In this document: positions 35,340-47,787 of the stretch, piece by piece
How the letters are laid out: every line of letters begins with the position of its first letter
How positions within the stretch are numbered: position 1 is the stretch's first letter
NCBI GenBank assembly: GCA_028583685.1
Contig: JAMXIF010000048.1
Location: 18,378,015 to 18,442,014 of the forward strand
DNA: 64,000 nucleotides
Origin: Petaurus breviceps papuanus
Lineage: Eukaryota > Chordata > Mammalia > Diprotodontia > Petauridae
Reading direction: 5' to 3'
The notes under the pieces: generated by a model
The model's database searches: none
What the model saw: only the letters and a program-made list of their open reading frames with translations
Told to the model about the DNA's origin: nothing
Translations under genes and position numbers: made by a program

Positions 35340-36290
35340 CCTCTGCAATATTTATTCTTTGGAGCCCTTGGAAAGTCATGATTCACAGTTATGTGTCATT
35401 ACTGTGTTGGAAATGCCAACTTGGAAAAGCAAAAACACAACTGATACCAAAAATCTGATATCAAAAGATATTAGGGAAAAACCCAAAGGAATTGATCACT
35501 CCTGGCCAGAAGTGGACCCCATCTCTCCCGTGGAAGGAGGAGTCCAGGAGAAAAGAGCCAAGCAAGTTTTATACATTAGTTTGGGCAGATACTCCTTTCA
35601 ACGGATTGATCTAGGTATACCTTCCCATTATCATATATTATTACTAATGAGACTCTAATTTTGTTAGATAATATACATAATACATGAGGTTCATTAGGCA
35701 AGACCAGTAACAGCCTCAGAATACTGAACTCCCCTGTCTCCCCAGTCTAACCAAGATGTATTCTTATCTGGGCCTGAGTGTCCCAAGGCCACTATCTGCT
35801 TTCTAATTGGTCAGATCCACCTGCTGTTGCTTCTTTTTATTCTACTTGATTTCACTTTTAGTATCATCTAGGAGTTCTTTGGGAACTGGGAATCCAACTT
35901 CTTCCCAAGGCTATTGCCTCAACTCTTCTCAGGGCTACTGTCTGGTCTGCAGACTTTACTTTGATGGGTAGCCTCATTTCAGCAATTTTGCAGTCCTGTG
36001 GAAACTTACCCTTTGCTACATCTCATAGCTGGGAGAATACTTGGATCACAAAGATAGCCTTTACTGCAGGGAGAATTTAGAATCAGCAAAAATGTTGAGC
36101 AGTTTCCCAAGGGTGGTCCAGCCTACTTTTCCTCTTACTCAATTTTAGATCCACACCTATGAGATCATGGATCTATCAAAGTATTGATGAGGTGCTTACT
36201 AGGAAACTTGCAATGAATCCTTTTGTAAAGCAAAATGGATTTGTAATGTAAATCAACATCCTTCAACTTATTCCATAGGGTTTCTTAGCC
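35340..36290. other. Unclassified, possibly LTR-derived
   Basis: The open frame 35359-35658 (99 codons) shows no known motif. tctaattggtcagatcc at 35800 looks like a reversed CCAAT promoter element of an LTR, but no ends can be placed. Confidence 0.3.
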
Positions 36291-36299
36291 ATTGCAAAG

Positions 36300-36485
36300 A
36301 TCCCCAAATTGTTCTCTCTGCTTTAAATTTAAACTTCTCTCCTCTTCAACTCACCCTCTCCAAATGCTGCCAAAATAAACTTCCTAAGGCAGAGATCTGA
36401 CTATGTCATTGCCCTATTTAAAATGTTCAGTGGCCTCCCATTGTCTCTGGTGTAAAATGCAAATTCTTTGACATATGATAATCAT
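36300..36485 (+). mobile_element. L2-clade remnant
   Basis: taaacttcctaaggcagaga, tctgactatgtcattgccct and ttcagtggcctcccattgtc match L2 ORF2-3'UTR text. Confidence 0.65.
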
Positions 36486-36489
36486 TTAA

Positions 36490-37035
36490 TATCATATTTT
36501 AGCCAAAGTCTAATTTAATCAAATTGCTCTGATTGATCTAAAAATGCCTTTCTCTGTGTCAGCAACTTCAAAGACCAGAGGTGAGATTCCGCTTATCTTG
36601 GGACTTATTCCACATGACAGCAAAACAGACATCCTGAGACTATAAAATGTAAATAGACCCTGCTCTGTCGTTGTCAATTTGCATTTACAACCAAGGAACT
36701 CTGTTTCACATATAGTTGGTAACAAATGGAAGTCATAAAGTTTGTGGCATGTCATCCTGACTTGGGATGCTTCTGAAATGCATACAAAGTCTTAAGGTTC
36801 CTCTGTTCACCAGTCAGGAATTAACTCTTGACTCCTTGCCCAAGTTCTGCTAGCTTTGGGGAATACAATCTGTAACTGTGTATCACTATTGGCTTGTCTC
36901 CTTTAACCTAACTTTATTAGAAATCAACACATAACATTTAAGGACCTCCATAGTCTGGAAGCCTACCGGCCTTGAGAAATTACCCGACAGGTAGTGTCTG
37001 GGAGAAGCATTGGGGAGCGAGCTGCATTAAAGACT
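36490..37035. other. No recognised gene; unclassified
   Basis: Nothing I recognise except a faint L2-like end at 36930-36970. Confidence 0.35.
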
Positions 37036-37820
37036 TGAGTCAACATCTCCATGATCCAGTGCCCCTGGCTTTCTGGCTGTACTTCTCATGTGATGCTCCA
37101 GCCTGTTCAGAGGCTGTCCACCAGGCCTTGCGTGTTCTTCCTCCTCTCCTCTGCCTCTTGGCTTTTCTGATTTCCTTCAAGGCTCTGTGCCAATCCCTTC
37201 TGCAGGAAGCCTTCCTTCCCTTTGAAACCACCTTCTCATTTCCGTGGTTCCTATCTGGTAAATATAGTCATTTGCATATGTCTCCACCCCCCTCCCCCCT
37301 TGTCTCCTTTTGGGCTAGGGCTATGTTTGTGGGGTTTTTTCCTTTTTTTTTTTTCCTATCCCCTGGGCTCCCCTAGTTAAGCATACAATGTTTGTTGGCT
37401 GATTGGATCTAAGTCTATTATATGTGCTTCAAGAGTGTTCTCTTTGTGTTGCCCACTGCTCTACTCCTTATTTCAAATAAATTCTAGTTTACATTGATTT
37501 ACCCCATCCCACCCCCCTCCAGTTTTGTTCCCCCAGCACCACACAATTTCACCCTCCTGCTCTAATTCTTTTATGTGCCTGGAATGTTCCTTCTTCCCCA
37601 TCCCCCACTCAAATGCCTTTTTTGATGCCATGTAATATAACATTTGTGTCACTCATGTACTGTTATAATTATCTGAATTGGGGTCATTCTACAGGACTGT
37701 ACACCCCGTGAAGGCAAGGGACCCAGGCTTAACTGAAGTTTGAATTTGCTCCAGAACCAAGCACAGAACTGAACACAATAGGTACTTAATAAATATTAGA
37801 TAAACAGATGAATGAGTCAG
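37036..37820 (+). mobile_element. L2-clade remnant with 3' end
   Basis: tccttcaaggctctgtgcca and tgcaggaagccttccttccc, then after a decayed part ctgtacaccccgtgaaggca and ataggtacttaataaatatt. These mark the ORF2 end and tail. Confidence 0.6.
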
Positions 37821-37826
37821 TCAAAT

Positions 37827-38240
37827 GTGAACCCCTCCCCAAGCCATTTTGAACCCCCAAGACCTGAGAAAGCTCTAAAACCTGGATTGGCTATCAGGAG
37901 AGACATTTTGGCCCACTCTGATCTTAACCTACCATAATGCTTTGTATATGCTGGCATAACAGACATGTTTTGCTTTGCTCTCTGAGTAAATCCAAAATGC
38001 TCCTTCCTGTGTCATCAACTACAAGGCCAAATGAAGCTAATCAGGAAAACTGTTATGTTTATGACTATCAAGGGCAGGGCACCTTGAACGGGACACTCTC
38101 TTGAATAATGATAGTTTTCTTGTCTTGGTATTCCATAGACATGTTATATTATGTCATGTTAATGGTAGAAGAAACACAGATATCCTGGGTCTATAATTTC
38201 AGTTGACATGACACTTTTCCTATATTATTGTATTTACAAC
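37827..38240 (+). repeat. Left arm of inverted repeat flanking the ERV (repeat A, +)
   Basis: Shares long stretches with the reverse complement of 45.4-45.83 kb: gacattttggcccactctga, taacctaccataatgctttg, gacatgttttgctttgc, ttccttcctgtgtcatcaac-like, ttatattatgtcatgttaat and tattgtatttacaac. It is probably an LTR of another fossil family. It stops exactly where the ERV LTR begins. Confidence 0.75.
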
Positions 38241-38626
38241 TGTTGTGCCCAGAAAACTCGAGCAAGACCCAAGTAACTATTTAGAATGGACCTTTTATTA
38301 TATGCCATGTTGGCTGCCGAGGTACCACCCCACCGACCCAGGTTTTCAGCAGCGATCTCAGGTAAAACCTCAGCTTTTAAAGAGAGGCCAGATGGCCAAT
38401 GGTTAGGTATTATGTAAGCACAAACTTGCAGAGGCCAAAAACAGTGATTGGTCAGTACACACCTTGAAATTCCTGCCAGCACCAAGTCTCCCTGACCCAG
38501 AAGCCCACCCACCTCTATGCAGTTTAGCTGACTGGGAAAGGGCAGAGACCCAGTGGGAGGGTGGAGCTGACCGGGCAGTCTGCTCACTTCCCTGAGGTTG
38601 GGGGATGGGGAAAACCAGGTACAACA
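38241..38626 (-). repeat. LTR of the ERV fossil (3' LTR in its own sense)
   Basis: 386 bases, TGTTGTGCCC to GGTACAACA. The minus strand has AATAAAAG and CTCTTTAAAAGC, giving the orientation. Confidence 0.7.
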
Positions 38627-40879
38627 TTCCCTACTTCTTTTGTGTGGGTGTCAAACCCTTGACACCACCAGGCCAAATCTTACAGGTCAGTCAGTTCTGT
38701 TCCTAAGGGCTGGCAGTGGGGATCCATAATTATGAGCAATTTAACAGTTAATAGGGGCTTCCTATATCAAGGCCATAGTCACAAGGAAGAGGAGGGAGCT
38801 ACATTTTTCCATCGGTCCTCTAATTAAATTTCTCCAGAACTGTCCCAATAGAGGTCAGGTCTGGATTCTTGGGAAAGCTGTCTGCATCTGATGTCCTCCT
38901 TTTCAGATTTCCATGGCTGGGGGAGGGGGGGGGTAATCTTTAGATGACTAGAGTTCAAAAGTACAATACAAGAGCTTCCAGAAACACGATTTTACATATA
39001 AAGGTCCAGTTTTCTAGCCATGTAAGACTAGGTTCAAACAAATAGTTCAGTTTTCTTAGCCACACAGGGCTAAGCTCAATTAAACAATGAGGTTTTTCTC
39101 ACAATTTTACAGAATGACATGATTACATTAAGTCAGGTATACAATTACATGTCACCAAGATAACCAAGAAAACTTACAAACTACACAAGAATCATAATCA
39201 ACATACAATTCCTTGTATCTCAGTGATCTATTTCATTTAAACAACACTTTTAAATCCCAGATGCCTCATGCAGTTACAGAATTTAAAAAGGAATTCTGCT
39301 TTTCCAGTTCAGATCTAGAGGTGACCAGATAATTCTGACTTAATATAAATTAGCAAAATTACTTTAGATTAGTTCCATATTTTGAAACTACAGAGAATTT
39401 TTGGTTTATTTATTCTTTGTTATTTCTACCTTTCCTAAATCTTATATCTGGTATAGGAATCTTTTAAAATACGAAAAACTTTTTTTTTTAATTGATTTCA
39501 TCTGCCCTTTGTAAAATTATCAGACGGATACATTAACAAAGTAACATTAGCTTCACCCTTACCACTATCTTATCCAATCCTTGTGCTAAAATCCAAAATC
39601 CATACCTCTGATCTTATTCCCAAACATGCTCAAAGCATGAATTCACTATTTATAATAGAAAAATTTTAAAGCCAATTTTTATACATCTGTATTTAATCCT
39701 AGGAGTCATCTAGTCTAATCCTGTTGCTCTCCTCAAACTTCACTATGCTGGTCGATTAGGCATCTATTTCATTACATTTTGCCTTATTACTAATCATCTC
39801 CTTCTTTGAAGGACATTATCTCTATATTTATTCATTTATTTGGCCCTGAATATTACTTCTCAGTGAATTTGCTATAGAATATAAAGAGGGACAATGTCAT
39901 AAACCTTGCCAGAAGGAAAACTTCCTTAGTCTTCCAGGCATAAGTCATCTCTGCTAGTCATTCAGATAGCCACCAGGTGCTGAAAGCAAGGCTTAGGCAT
40001 AAATAGGTAGGGGGTTTCCTTTTCAGAAAAAAAGGCACAATTGGGAAATAAAGTCAGAGAGATCCCATCTGGGCAGTGTCCGAGGTTGTCCCTAAACTTT
40101 TCCAAGCACAGACATCCACCTTGAACAGTTCGCAGCCTGCAGCCTCTGCCATCTCATTATTGCTTTTATGATGATTCCTGTAATCAGGGCTTAGAAAAAT
40201 AGTAAAATTTAGAGTCCCCCAAATTATTAAATAGCAAATAAATATGGACTAGTGTCCTTCAGATAGGGTCATCTAAAATTTGATTGAGCTATTAATTACA
40301 AACTCAAGTTACAAATCTTTCCTCCTTCCCAAAACTTCCTCATGCTCTCTCAACATACTTCTAAAACTGATATCAACTATCTGGAAACAGGAGGGGTTGG
40401 ATGAACCACATTTGTCTCCAAATCTTCTTATCTGCTTTGTTCAGCTTTTCATAAATAGACTTCAAAGACAGTTTGAATTAACCTGGTGTTAAAAATGGTA
40501 TCTTTCTTTTCTCTCAAATAAAGTATCTCTGATTAAACTAAATATCAGGCACCTAAGTACCCCATCATTCCAAGCACCCAATCATTCCCCCCTTAAACAG
40601 CTGGGACACAAAATCATTTGGGTAGATCTGTCTCTGTTTTGTAGGGGGCTGGGTCTGTAGCCAGTGGCTAAAACTTGGCCGAAGCCAGGTCCAGGGGGTG
40701 ATGGGCCATGGTCTTGGGACAGTGGGTACTCAGCCTGAGATGACATCGGCAATTGAAGGGTGCTGAGCCTAGAAGAAACAAATCTGGCAGAGATTAAACA
40801 AGGGTCAAGAAGGCATAGGAGGAAAGTGATCAGAAGTGGGGTGAGGATGGGCTAGTATAATCCATTACTCAGACTATGT

Positions 40880-43740
40880 CACTTTCCTTTATATTTCTAC
40901 AAACTACATAAACAAGATACTTCATAAGTTATTATTCTTTTACTAACATAACTATACTGCCTTAAACAACAGAGGTTCCTGACTTGAACCTCACCTCATA
41001 ACTGAATAGTAGACATACATTCTTGTTTCACAAAACTTATCCTCTAATTATATTCACTCTGGAAGAAAGAGATAATTCAGAAATTGAATCTTTAACATAC
41101 ATTCAGTTACAAATGTTAACTTTTGCTTAGATCATGAAATAACTACAAATTCAGATCAAAACAGCAAGATCTCTTCTGCTTTTACAATCTCATTAAACCT
41201 TGATGAAGAAAGTTAGTTGAAAACTGTTAAAATGATCTTAAGCAGTTTGTATAACTTTCTGCGCATGTTCTAATTCTAGATGAAAAATAATATTAGATTT
41301 TCCAATAATCCAACACAAAAAAGCTCATGTCCTTTACTGACTATGTGCTCTGATCATAGGAAATTTGCTAAAGAAGGAAAGAAATCACCTTAAACAGCAA
41401 ACTTCACCAATCACAGTTTAGAGCATTTTTAAAAATTCTTATGGGCTGCAATCAGCAATAAAGTTTTACCAGGTCTCACAAATGTAGATTCCATTCTTAA
41501 TCTGATCCCAAATCCCAGGGTCCCATCTAGAAACTTCAGAAAATTCACAGTAAGTTTGAATATTACAAAATCTATACATAATTGATAAAGTGACCAGAAA
41601 TCTTACAAAGTCTTTGTATAATTAAACTTGTCCTGGTATAAAAGATAACTTTTTAATCTTTTGTACATAGACTTGCTACTTCTCATTGTTTAGGAGCTTC
41701 ATAACTAAAACAAGCCCTGCCCCCCTTTCTTTCCCTGGGCTGAGGACCTTACCCACAAATTGTTTCCAGGGACACCTAAGCCCTCTTTTCCATATTCTAG
41801 GTTTTACAGAACTTAGGAGAGGATTCACTTTTCTTCAAATAATTACTTTTTCCCAAGCATGCTTTTGTAAATACTTGATTTATGAATTGAAACTTCCTTT
41901 AAAACAAAGAAAAACTTAAAAGTTTATGATTTCTTAAATTACAACATTTCAGAATATCGTAACTGATACTCTGACATGATCAGAGTACTTCATTCATCAT
42001 CATTTTCTTGTTCCTCTGACAGTATAATTCTTAATTTAACAGCATTTAGATTATGAGAAACTGTATCTATTATAACATACATATATAATATAATATTATA
42101 CATACATAATATAAATGTTTACCAGTAACAATATAATAAACAATTATGATATACCTAAATTTAAACTTTAAACCAAAATCAAGTAATTACCAATCTGGTG
42201 ATCTTAATTTAGTCATTTCCAAATTGCTTTGCACAGAAAATTGTTCATCCCATAACCACTGGCATAAACTTCACACCTAAGAAAAATTTCACATAAGGTT
42301 GACAAACATAAAGCAATTAACCTTAGCTTACACAGTTTACATTCAAATAGATTTTTTAATACCAAGCACCTTTACAATTATATTAGTCCCATAAATTGGG
42401 ATTTGAATGTGGATTCCACCACCATCCCCTTACTGGACAGTAAACTAAGGTAAATAAAATTCTCTGGGTCCATAGAGTCAATCAATTTTTTAATGTCAAA
42501 TTAACAATATATACCTTTTTGATCATATAACCATACATTTCTGAGTTCTAATATCCTTGGCCCTTGAAAATGAAATATTATCCACAAATTTACATATATA
42601 TTCAGTTCTCCATTCATGCTAACATTTCAGATCAGTTTAAAGTATGCTGGGCTAATTATTCTAACAGTTTCTTTTGGTTCTAATAATATTTTAACCATAA
42701 TCAATGCCCATCTTTAAATTCAAATTCAATAACCACCCAATTTCAGCCTTTCCCAAATAATAATGATAATAAAATAAATCTTCAAATATGGGAATTCCTT
42801 AAAACTAATTTGGTGTAAAAATGTTCTTAAGTAATATAAATTTCCCCAAACATTGTATATTCACATACATCCAAATTAACATATATAACTACATCCTTAG
42901 ATGGCTTAACAGCTTCTGAATAGTAATAAGAAAATTGTTTGTAACATCAGAGTTCATAATTTTTCCAAATTACATAATTGAGAAATGAACAATGTCCCAA
43001 ACGTCATGTATTTAAAACTCGCTTCTATCCCATTGATCATGTTAGGTAAATTCGTTCCAAACCACTTTACACAGGAAATAAATTATAACTCTATAACTTT
43101 AAACCACTGTATACATTTTCATAATAGCCAAAATTTTAAATAAATATCAGCAGTGTTATTATTGCCTGCTTGTAACCCAAATAGAAGTTTTAAATTAACA
43201 GATTTTATAACATAAAAACCCAATATACATGCAATACAAAATTCAGATATTTTTTAAATTGCTGTAATACTATTCCTACTTCAAAATGTTTCTTAAGTTC
43301 ACTAGCTAAACAGACTTTTAGAAACACAATACAATCTCAGAAAGATGGCAACAACAATGAATATCAAATGACATCAAATGACTTATACAATAATTGACCT
43401 TATCAATCCTGGCATCAGATTCAAAGTTAGAGAGATACTAACATATGCCAGTCATTATATTTTACAATAATTATACCATTTTGATCACAAGTGTTTCACA
43501 AACGCTTTTAATTTTCCCTTTACAAATTCAGGGAACAGGTCAAGCAGAGATAGCGAAAAAACTTTTTTTTTTAAGCAATCCCAATATCCTATTTCCAGTT
43601 TCTTAATGATTAATTCTTAGAATTTTCAAAGATATTTTATTTGTTTGTTTTTCTAACTTTCATTATAATTCCAGGCTGACCAGACCAGGACTATAAAGAC
43701 ATTGTACAAATTCCCCAAATTAAAAATTTCAAAATATTAC
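40880..43740. other. AT-rich, G-poor interior of the ERV
   Basis: About 2.9 kb with very few G on the + strand and no open frame worth noting. No pol similarity could be read on either strand. Confidence 0.5.
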
Positions 43741-44922
43741 AACCCTCGGCTTAGAGTGTCCCATTCATCATTTTCTATTCCTTTAACAATATAGCCTTGT
43801 CAATGGTGGAATGACAGGGAGAAGAATCTCAGTGGATTTTCTGAAAGTGAGAGCTTTGAATGTGCTAATCTCAAAGCTCCAGACTTAATTGTTCTTAATT
43901 GGTCAGGCAAGAGATCTAGCCTGCCTGTTTCTTTGATCTGAGGGGGAGGAATTCCCAAAGAGGTGCCCCTCCCCACCTCCCTCAATGCCCCCGAGTAGGG
44001 GAAGGACCAGCACAGGGTAAAAAGTTTTGCTCCAGTGGAACGAGGTGCCCCTCTCCCCACTAGAGTTTTTGGAGGACTGTGAAGAGTCTCCTTCCCTGGG
44101 AAGGCCCCGCCTCACCCCGCCCCTGCAGTATCAGAGAGAAATTTCCCAACTGCCCAATTTCCTCCAGATCCAGGGGTTGTGCAGGTCCCAACCCCACCTC
44201 CCTTTTTACTTCAATGGGGGGAGAATTCCTTCCCACCAACTCCTTCCTCCCCCTCACAAGCAGTGTCTGAGGGCCAGGGGCATGGGCCTTCACCTTCTCC
44301 GGCAAGGGCTGCACAGGGTGGGGGTCGGTCAGTTCCACCCTCGGCCTGACCCAGGAGCCAGGCTGGCCAGCCCCTCCCCCCCAGCCCAGCTTAACCCCCA
44401 CCTGACCCAGCTTCCCAGTGAAAATCAGAAAAGCTTCCTTAAAGGTGCTCATCTGATATCCACTGGAATACCTGCTTTGCAGAGTAAAAGCTGGGAGAGT
44501 TTAAGCTAATGAGCTCAAAACCAAACTTTACTAGCCCAGAATGGATAGGACACATAGAAAGACAGACAGACAGACACCAACAGAACCAGCTGGAACCAGT
44601 TACTGGCAAAATGTCAACGTCTCAAGTTTACCCAGAGATTGAGGTACTAATTGTACTTGGGCTACTTCTAGCCTCTCAATCTCACCAGAACAGAACAGAC
44701 TCACCCTGAACTGGAGGTCCTGAATTCACACAGGGTCGAATGAGGAGCTGGTCAAAGTTGGGAGGCAGGTGCAATCTTTCCCTCCTCCAGACCTGGGGCC
44801 CTGGAACTTCATCAGGGGCTGCCAGCCCCCCTAGGGATCCAGGCTAGCAGATGCCTACCTCCCAAGGCTGAAAGCTCTTCCTATTCGGGGATCTCCCTTT
44901 AAATCACTCTGGGGCCTCCAAA

Positions 44923-45277
44923 TGTTGTGCTAAAAAGAGTCAGACAAAAGATCCCCCGAGAGTAAAATTTGGAAGTGGACTTTATTACAGTGGGACTGCC
45001 GGGGTCATGCCCAGATCAGAGAGTGCTTTTCAGGGATGATATGTCGCTTTTTAAAGGGCATCCACTCAAGCAGAAACTTGCAGAGGCCAAGAACAGTGAT
45101 TGTTATTGAAATTCCGGACAGGTACAAGTCTCTTTGACCCAGAAGCCCACCCACCTCTGTGGAGGTGTGCTGACTGGGGAAGAGCCCACCTTTGGGGGAG
45201 GGTGGAATTGACCTGGCAGTCTGCTTACTTCCCTGAGGGAGAGCTGAGGTTGGGGGATGGGAAAACCAGGCACTACA
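44923..45277 (-). repeat. LTR of the ERV fossil (5' LTR in its own sense)
   Basis: 355 bases, TGTTGTGCTA to GGCACTACA. The U3 half is clearly like the other LTR (aaacttgcagaggccaa, gacccagaagcccacccacc), while R-U5 is not. Confidence 0.7.
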
Positions 45278-45835
45278 AAAAAGCTGAAGGAGACCCTTTA
45301 TACACTTAGAACAATCCCAACCCAGGATGCCCATTTCAACCCCAAATTATAGTCTCTATATGTGTTTAACCATAATGTGAGAAAGGAATATCTTAATAGG
45401 ATAGGTTGTAAATACAATAAGATAAGAGAATGTCAAGGTGTCAGTTCAAATTATAGATCCAGGATGTCTGTATTTCTTTTACCATTAACATGACATAATA
45501 TAACTTAAGAAAAAATAAGAAAAGTCCCATTATTCAAGACAGTGTCTAGTTCAAGGTGCCTTATCCTAGGTAGTCATAGATAGAAGAGTGCTTCTGGTCA
45601 CTTCAGCTGGCCTTGTGGTTGATGACACAGGAAGGGGCAGTTTGGGTTCACTCAGAATGCAAAGCAAAACATGTCTTTTATGCCAGAGCACACAAAGCAT
45701 TATGGTAGGTTAAGCTCAGAGTGGGCCAAAATGTCTTTCTTCTGATTGACCAATCCAGGTTTTTCTCAGGTGATGGGGGGCCCAAAATGGTTTACAGCAT
45801 GTTTTGCAAGCTTTGAGAGAAATAAACATTCACAT
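45278..45835 (-). repeat. Right arm of inverted repeat flanking the ERV (repeat A, -)
   Basis: Reverse-complement partner of 37827-38240. It runs about 125 bases further toward the ERV and there contains TATAAAGGG on the minus strand, as an LTR promoter would. Confidence 0.75.
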
Positions 45836-46164
45836 GCAGCCTAATCCTGTTTGTCTTTCTTAGAAAGAACTCAATAACAGTTGACACCTCCTCCACTAGC
45901 CCATGAACTCTTTGGGGGCTGACACCCAGTGTTATGTTTCTGTATTCCAAATGCTTTGAAGGAAAATATAGATGCTGCCTATTATCATTATTATTAAAAG
46001 TGTAATTCACTTCACCAAAATTTGATTGCTAATCAACATGTTATCCTTGACCCTAGACTATTCTATCTGATAAGGCCCTCACGACTACTCTCTCCCCATT
46101 TCCCCAGATACTCCTTTACACCAAACACCTTTTTACTCACTCCCTGCTATTAATTGACTTCCTG

Positions 46165-46400
46165 TACCTTGGGGGCAATAGAAAAAGTGCTGGACCTGGA
46201 GTCAGGAAGACCAGAATTCAAATATGCCCTCAGACACTTACTAGCTGTGTGATCCTGGGCAAGTCCCTTAACCTCTGTTTGTCTCAGTTTCCTCCACCAT
46301 AAAATGAAAATCATAATAGCACCTATCTCACAAGGTGGTTGTGAGGATCTTTGCCTGGAACATAGAGGGTGCTTAATAAATGTTTATTGACTAACTGAAA
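46165..46400 (+). mobile_element. CORE-SINE with L2-like tail (THER1/MIR-type)
   Basis: tggacctggagtcaggaaga, tgatcctgggcaagtccctt, cacctatctcacaaggtggtt and ggtgcttaataaatgtttat appear in the full MIR order. Confidence 0.8.
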
Positions 46401-46649
46401 TGACATATTTGTTAACAAAAAAAAGCACTTAAAAATGCTTGGCACATGTTAAACATCATATAAATGCTTATACCTTTTTCTTTCTACTCCTTTGCAGTTT
46501 CTCTCCTTTACCAGCATCTCCCCACTTACTAGCTCTCAGTGGCCTCGCCCTTTCCCTTTAACAAGTGCCAGCCCTTCCAGGTACCTTTATAGCCTTCACA
46601 CCTCTCCTTCCAGGCATCTCCCCTTTACTAATGTAGCTCCTTTTAGCCT

Positions 46650-47250
46650 CTTTTCCTTGGCTCCTCCCCTTCCAGGCGCTGCCCCCTCTGGCCCCTGGGC
46701 CGGGTCAGGCCACTCCCCGCCCCGGCTCCGCCCCCCGCTGGGCTGCCGCTGCGCACGTGAGGGTGTTCTGGCCTCACTGGGCCGGCTCTTGACCGTTGGG
46801 GTCGGTGGGAGCTGTCGCCGCCCATTGCGGTGGTGGGGCTGTTGGGAGGTGGCGGTTTTTAGAACTGACCACCTGGGACTTGGAGCTGGGAGCCCAGGCT
46901 GGTACCGAGGCCATTGTTTGTCTGGAGCGCGGGTAGCCGTAGGTCGAGGCAAGTTTGCTACTTCTGTGGGGATGGGCGGGGGAGGCCGGGGACTGAGACT
47001 CCTGGGGACTCCATGGACCCCGGGACCACCCCAGGACTGCCGCATGGAGGTGGGACAGGGCAGGGCAGGGCAGGTACAGAGGCGGGCCAGGTAGAGGAGG
47101 CTGGAGGGGGCGGAAGGAGAAGCCCTTCCGTCCCCTGGGGGTCTCGGGGTGCGGGCCTAAGTCCCGGGGTCTGCTGAGTCAGGCGGGGCGGAGGCAGGGC
47201 GCTGACCTCCCCGGGCCGGGCTGTAGTGACGCATCCCAGGGGCAGTGCTA
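46650..47250 (+). promoter_or_regulatory. TDRD12: CpG island: TDRD12 promoter and non-coding exon 1
   Basis: An isolated GC- and CpG-rich block lies between AT-rich repeats, 1.9-2.4 kb upstream of the exon carrying the TDRD12 start codon. It holds an E-box CACGTG (46754-46759) and a MYB-type core ACCGTTGG (46792-46799, CCAACGGT on the other strand). Possible donors for a non-coding first exon are GGCAG|GTACAG (exon end 47073) and CCAG|GTAGAG (exon end 47090). Open frames on both strands here look like GC-rich artefacts. The link to TDRD12 rests on position and orientation. Confidence 0.7.
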
Positions 47251-47787
47251 CTGCCTGGGGTCTCTCCCGACTGAAGACCCCGGGGAAAGGGGGAGAGACC
47301 CTCCAGGGGTTTTTGTATTAGGCTGTCTGGGGGGAGTGGTCCATGTAGCCTGGGAGGTGTCCCTAAAAGGTTGACCTACTTAACTACCAGCAAGTTTTGA
47401 GGGGTAGTGACCCCTGAGTTAGAGTTAGGAGGGATTCTGAGGATCCTCGAGGGGCACCCTAGAAAGTTATCCGGAGCTGAAGGTGCAGGGAAGCAGGGCT
47501 GGCATGTCTAGTGTTGCAGTTGCGTCGTGGTGTGTTTGCAGCCTGCATGTCTAGTCTGGAAGGTGGTCCGGCATATTAGGAGTGGAGTATAGAGAGCCAC
47601 TTGCCCCTCCACTCTCTCTCTGTCTCTCGCTCACACACCTATTACTCATATATATATATTTTAATTTGAGTAGCCAGCAAGAAAAGGTATAACCGGAAAA
47701 ACTAAACTAGCTAAACAGTAGTTCTTAAGACATCATTGGAGGTTTTAAAACCCAATTTATAGTCATCGTTTATAATTATGTAACCCC

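Larger units (their letters stand above)
38241..45277 (-). mobile_element. Gammaretrovirus-like ERV fossil, reverse, decayed
   Basis: Two LTR-like ends, each TGTTGTG...ACA, lie 6.3 kb apart. Left of the 44923 LTR, the minus strand has a primer-site-like TTTGGAGGCCCCAGAGTG. Next to the 38241 LTR it has a polypurine tract AAAAGAAGTAGGGAA. A minus-strand open stretch at 44060-44452 sits where gag begins. Text near 40.65-40.87 kb resembles the membrane-spanning end of Env and is followed by a second purine tract, so another element may be nested. Pol is not recognisable. It is broken many times over and old. Confidence 0.65.

Noticed and set aside
44027-44509. 160-codon + strand open frame
   Set aside because: It lies antisense to the gag-side region of the ERV fossil. 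Its proline-rich text has no recognised domain.
46492-47177. 200-codon + strand and 149-codon - strand open frames in the CpG island
   Set aside because: Low-complexity Arg/Gly/Pro-rich text without similarity. High GC removes stop codons, and the region fits a TDRD12 promoter.
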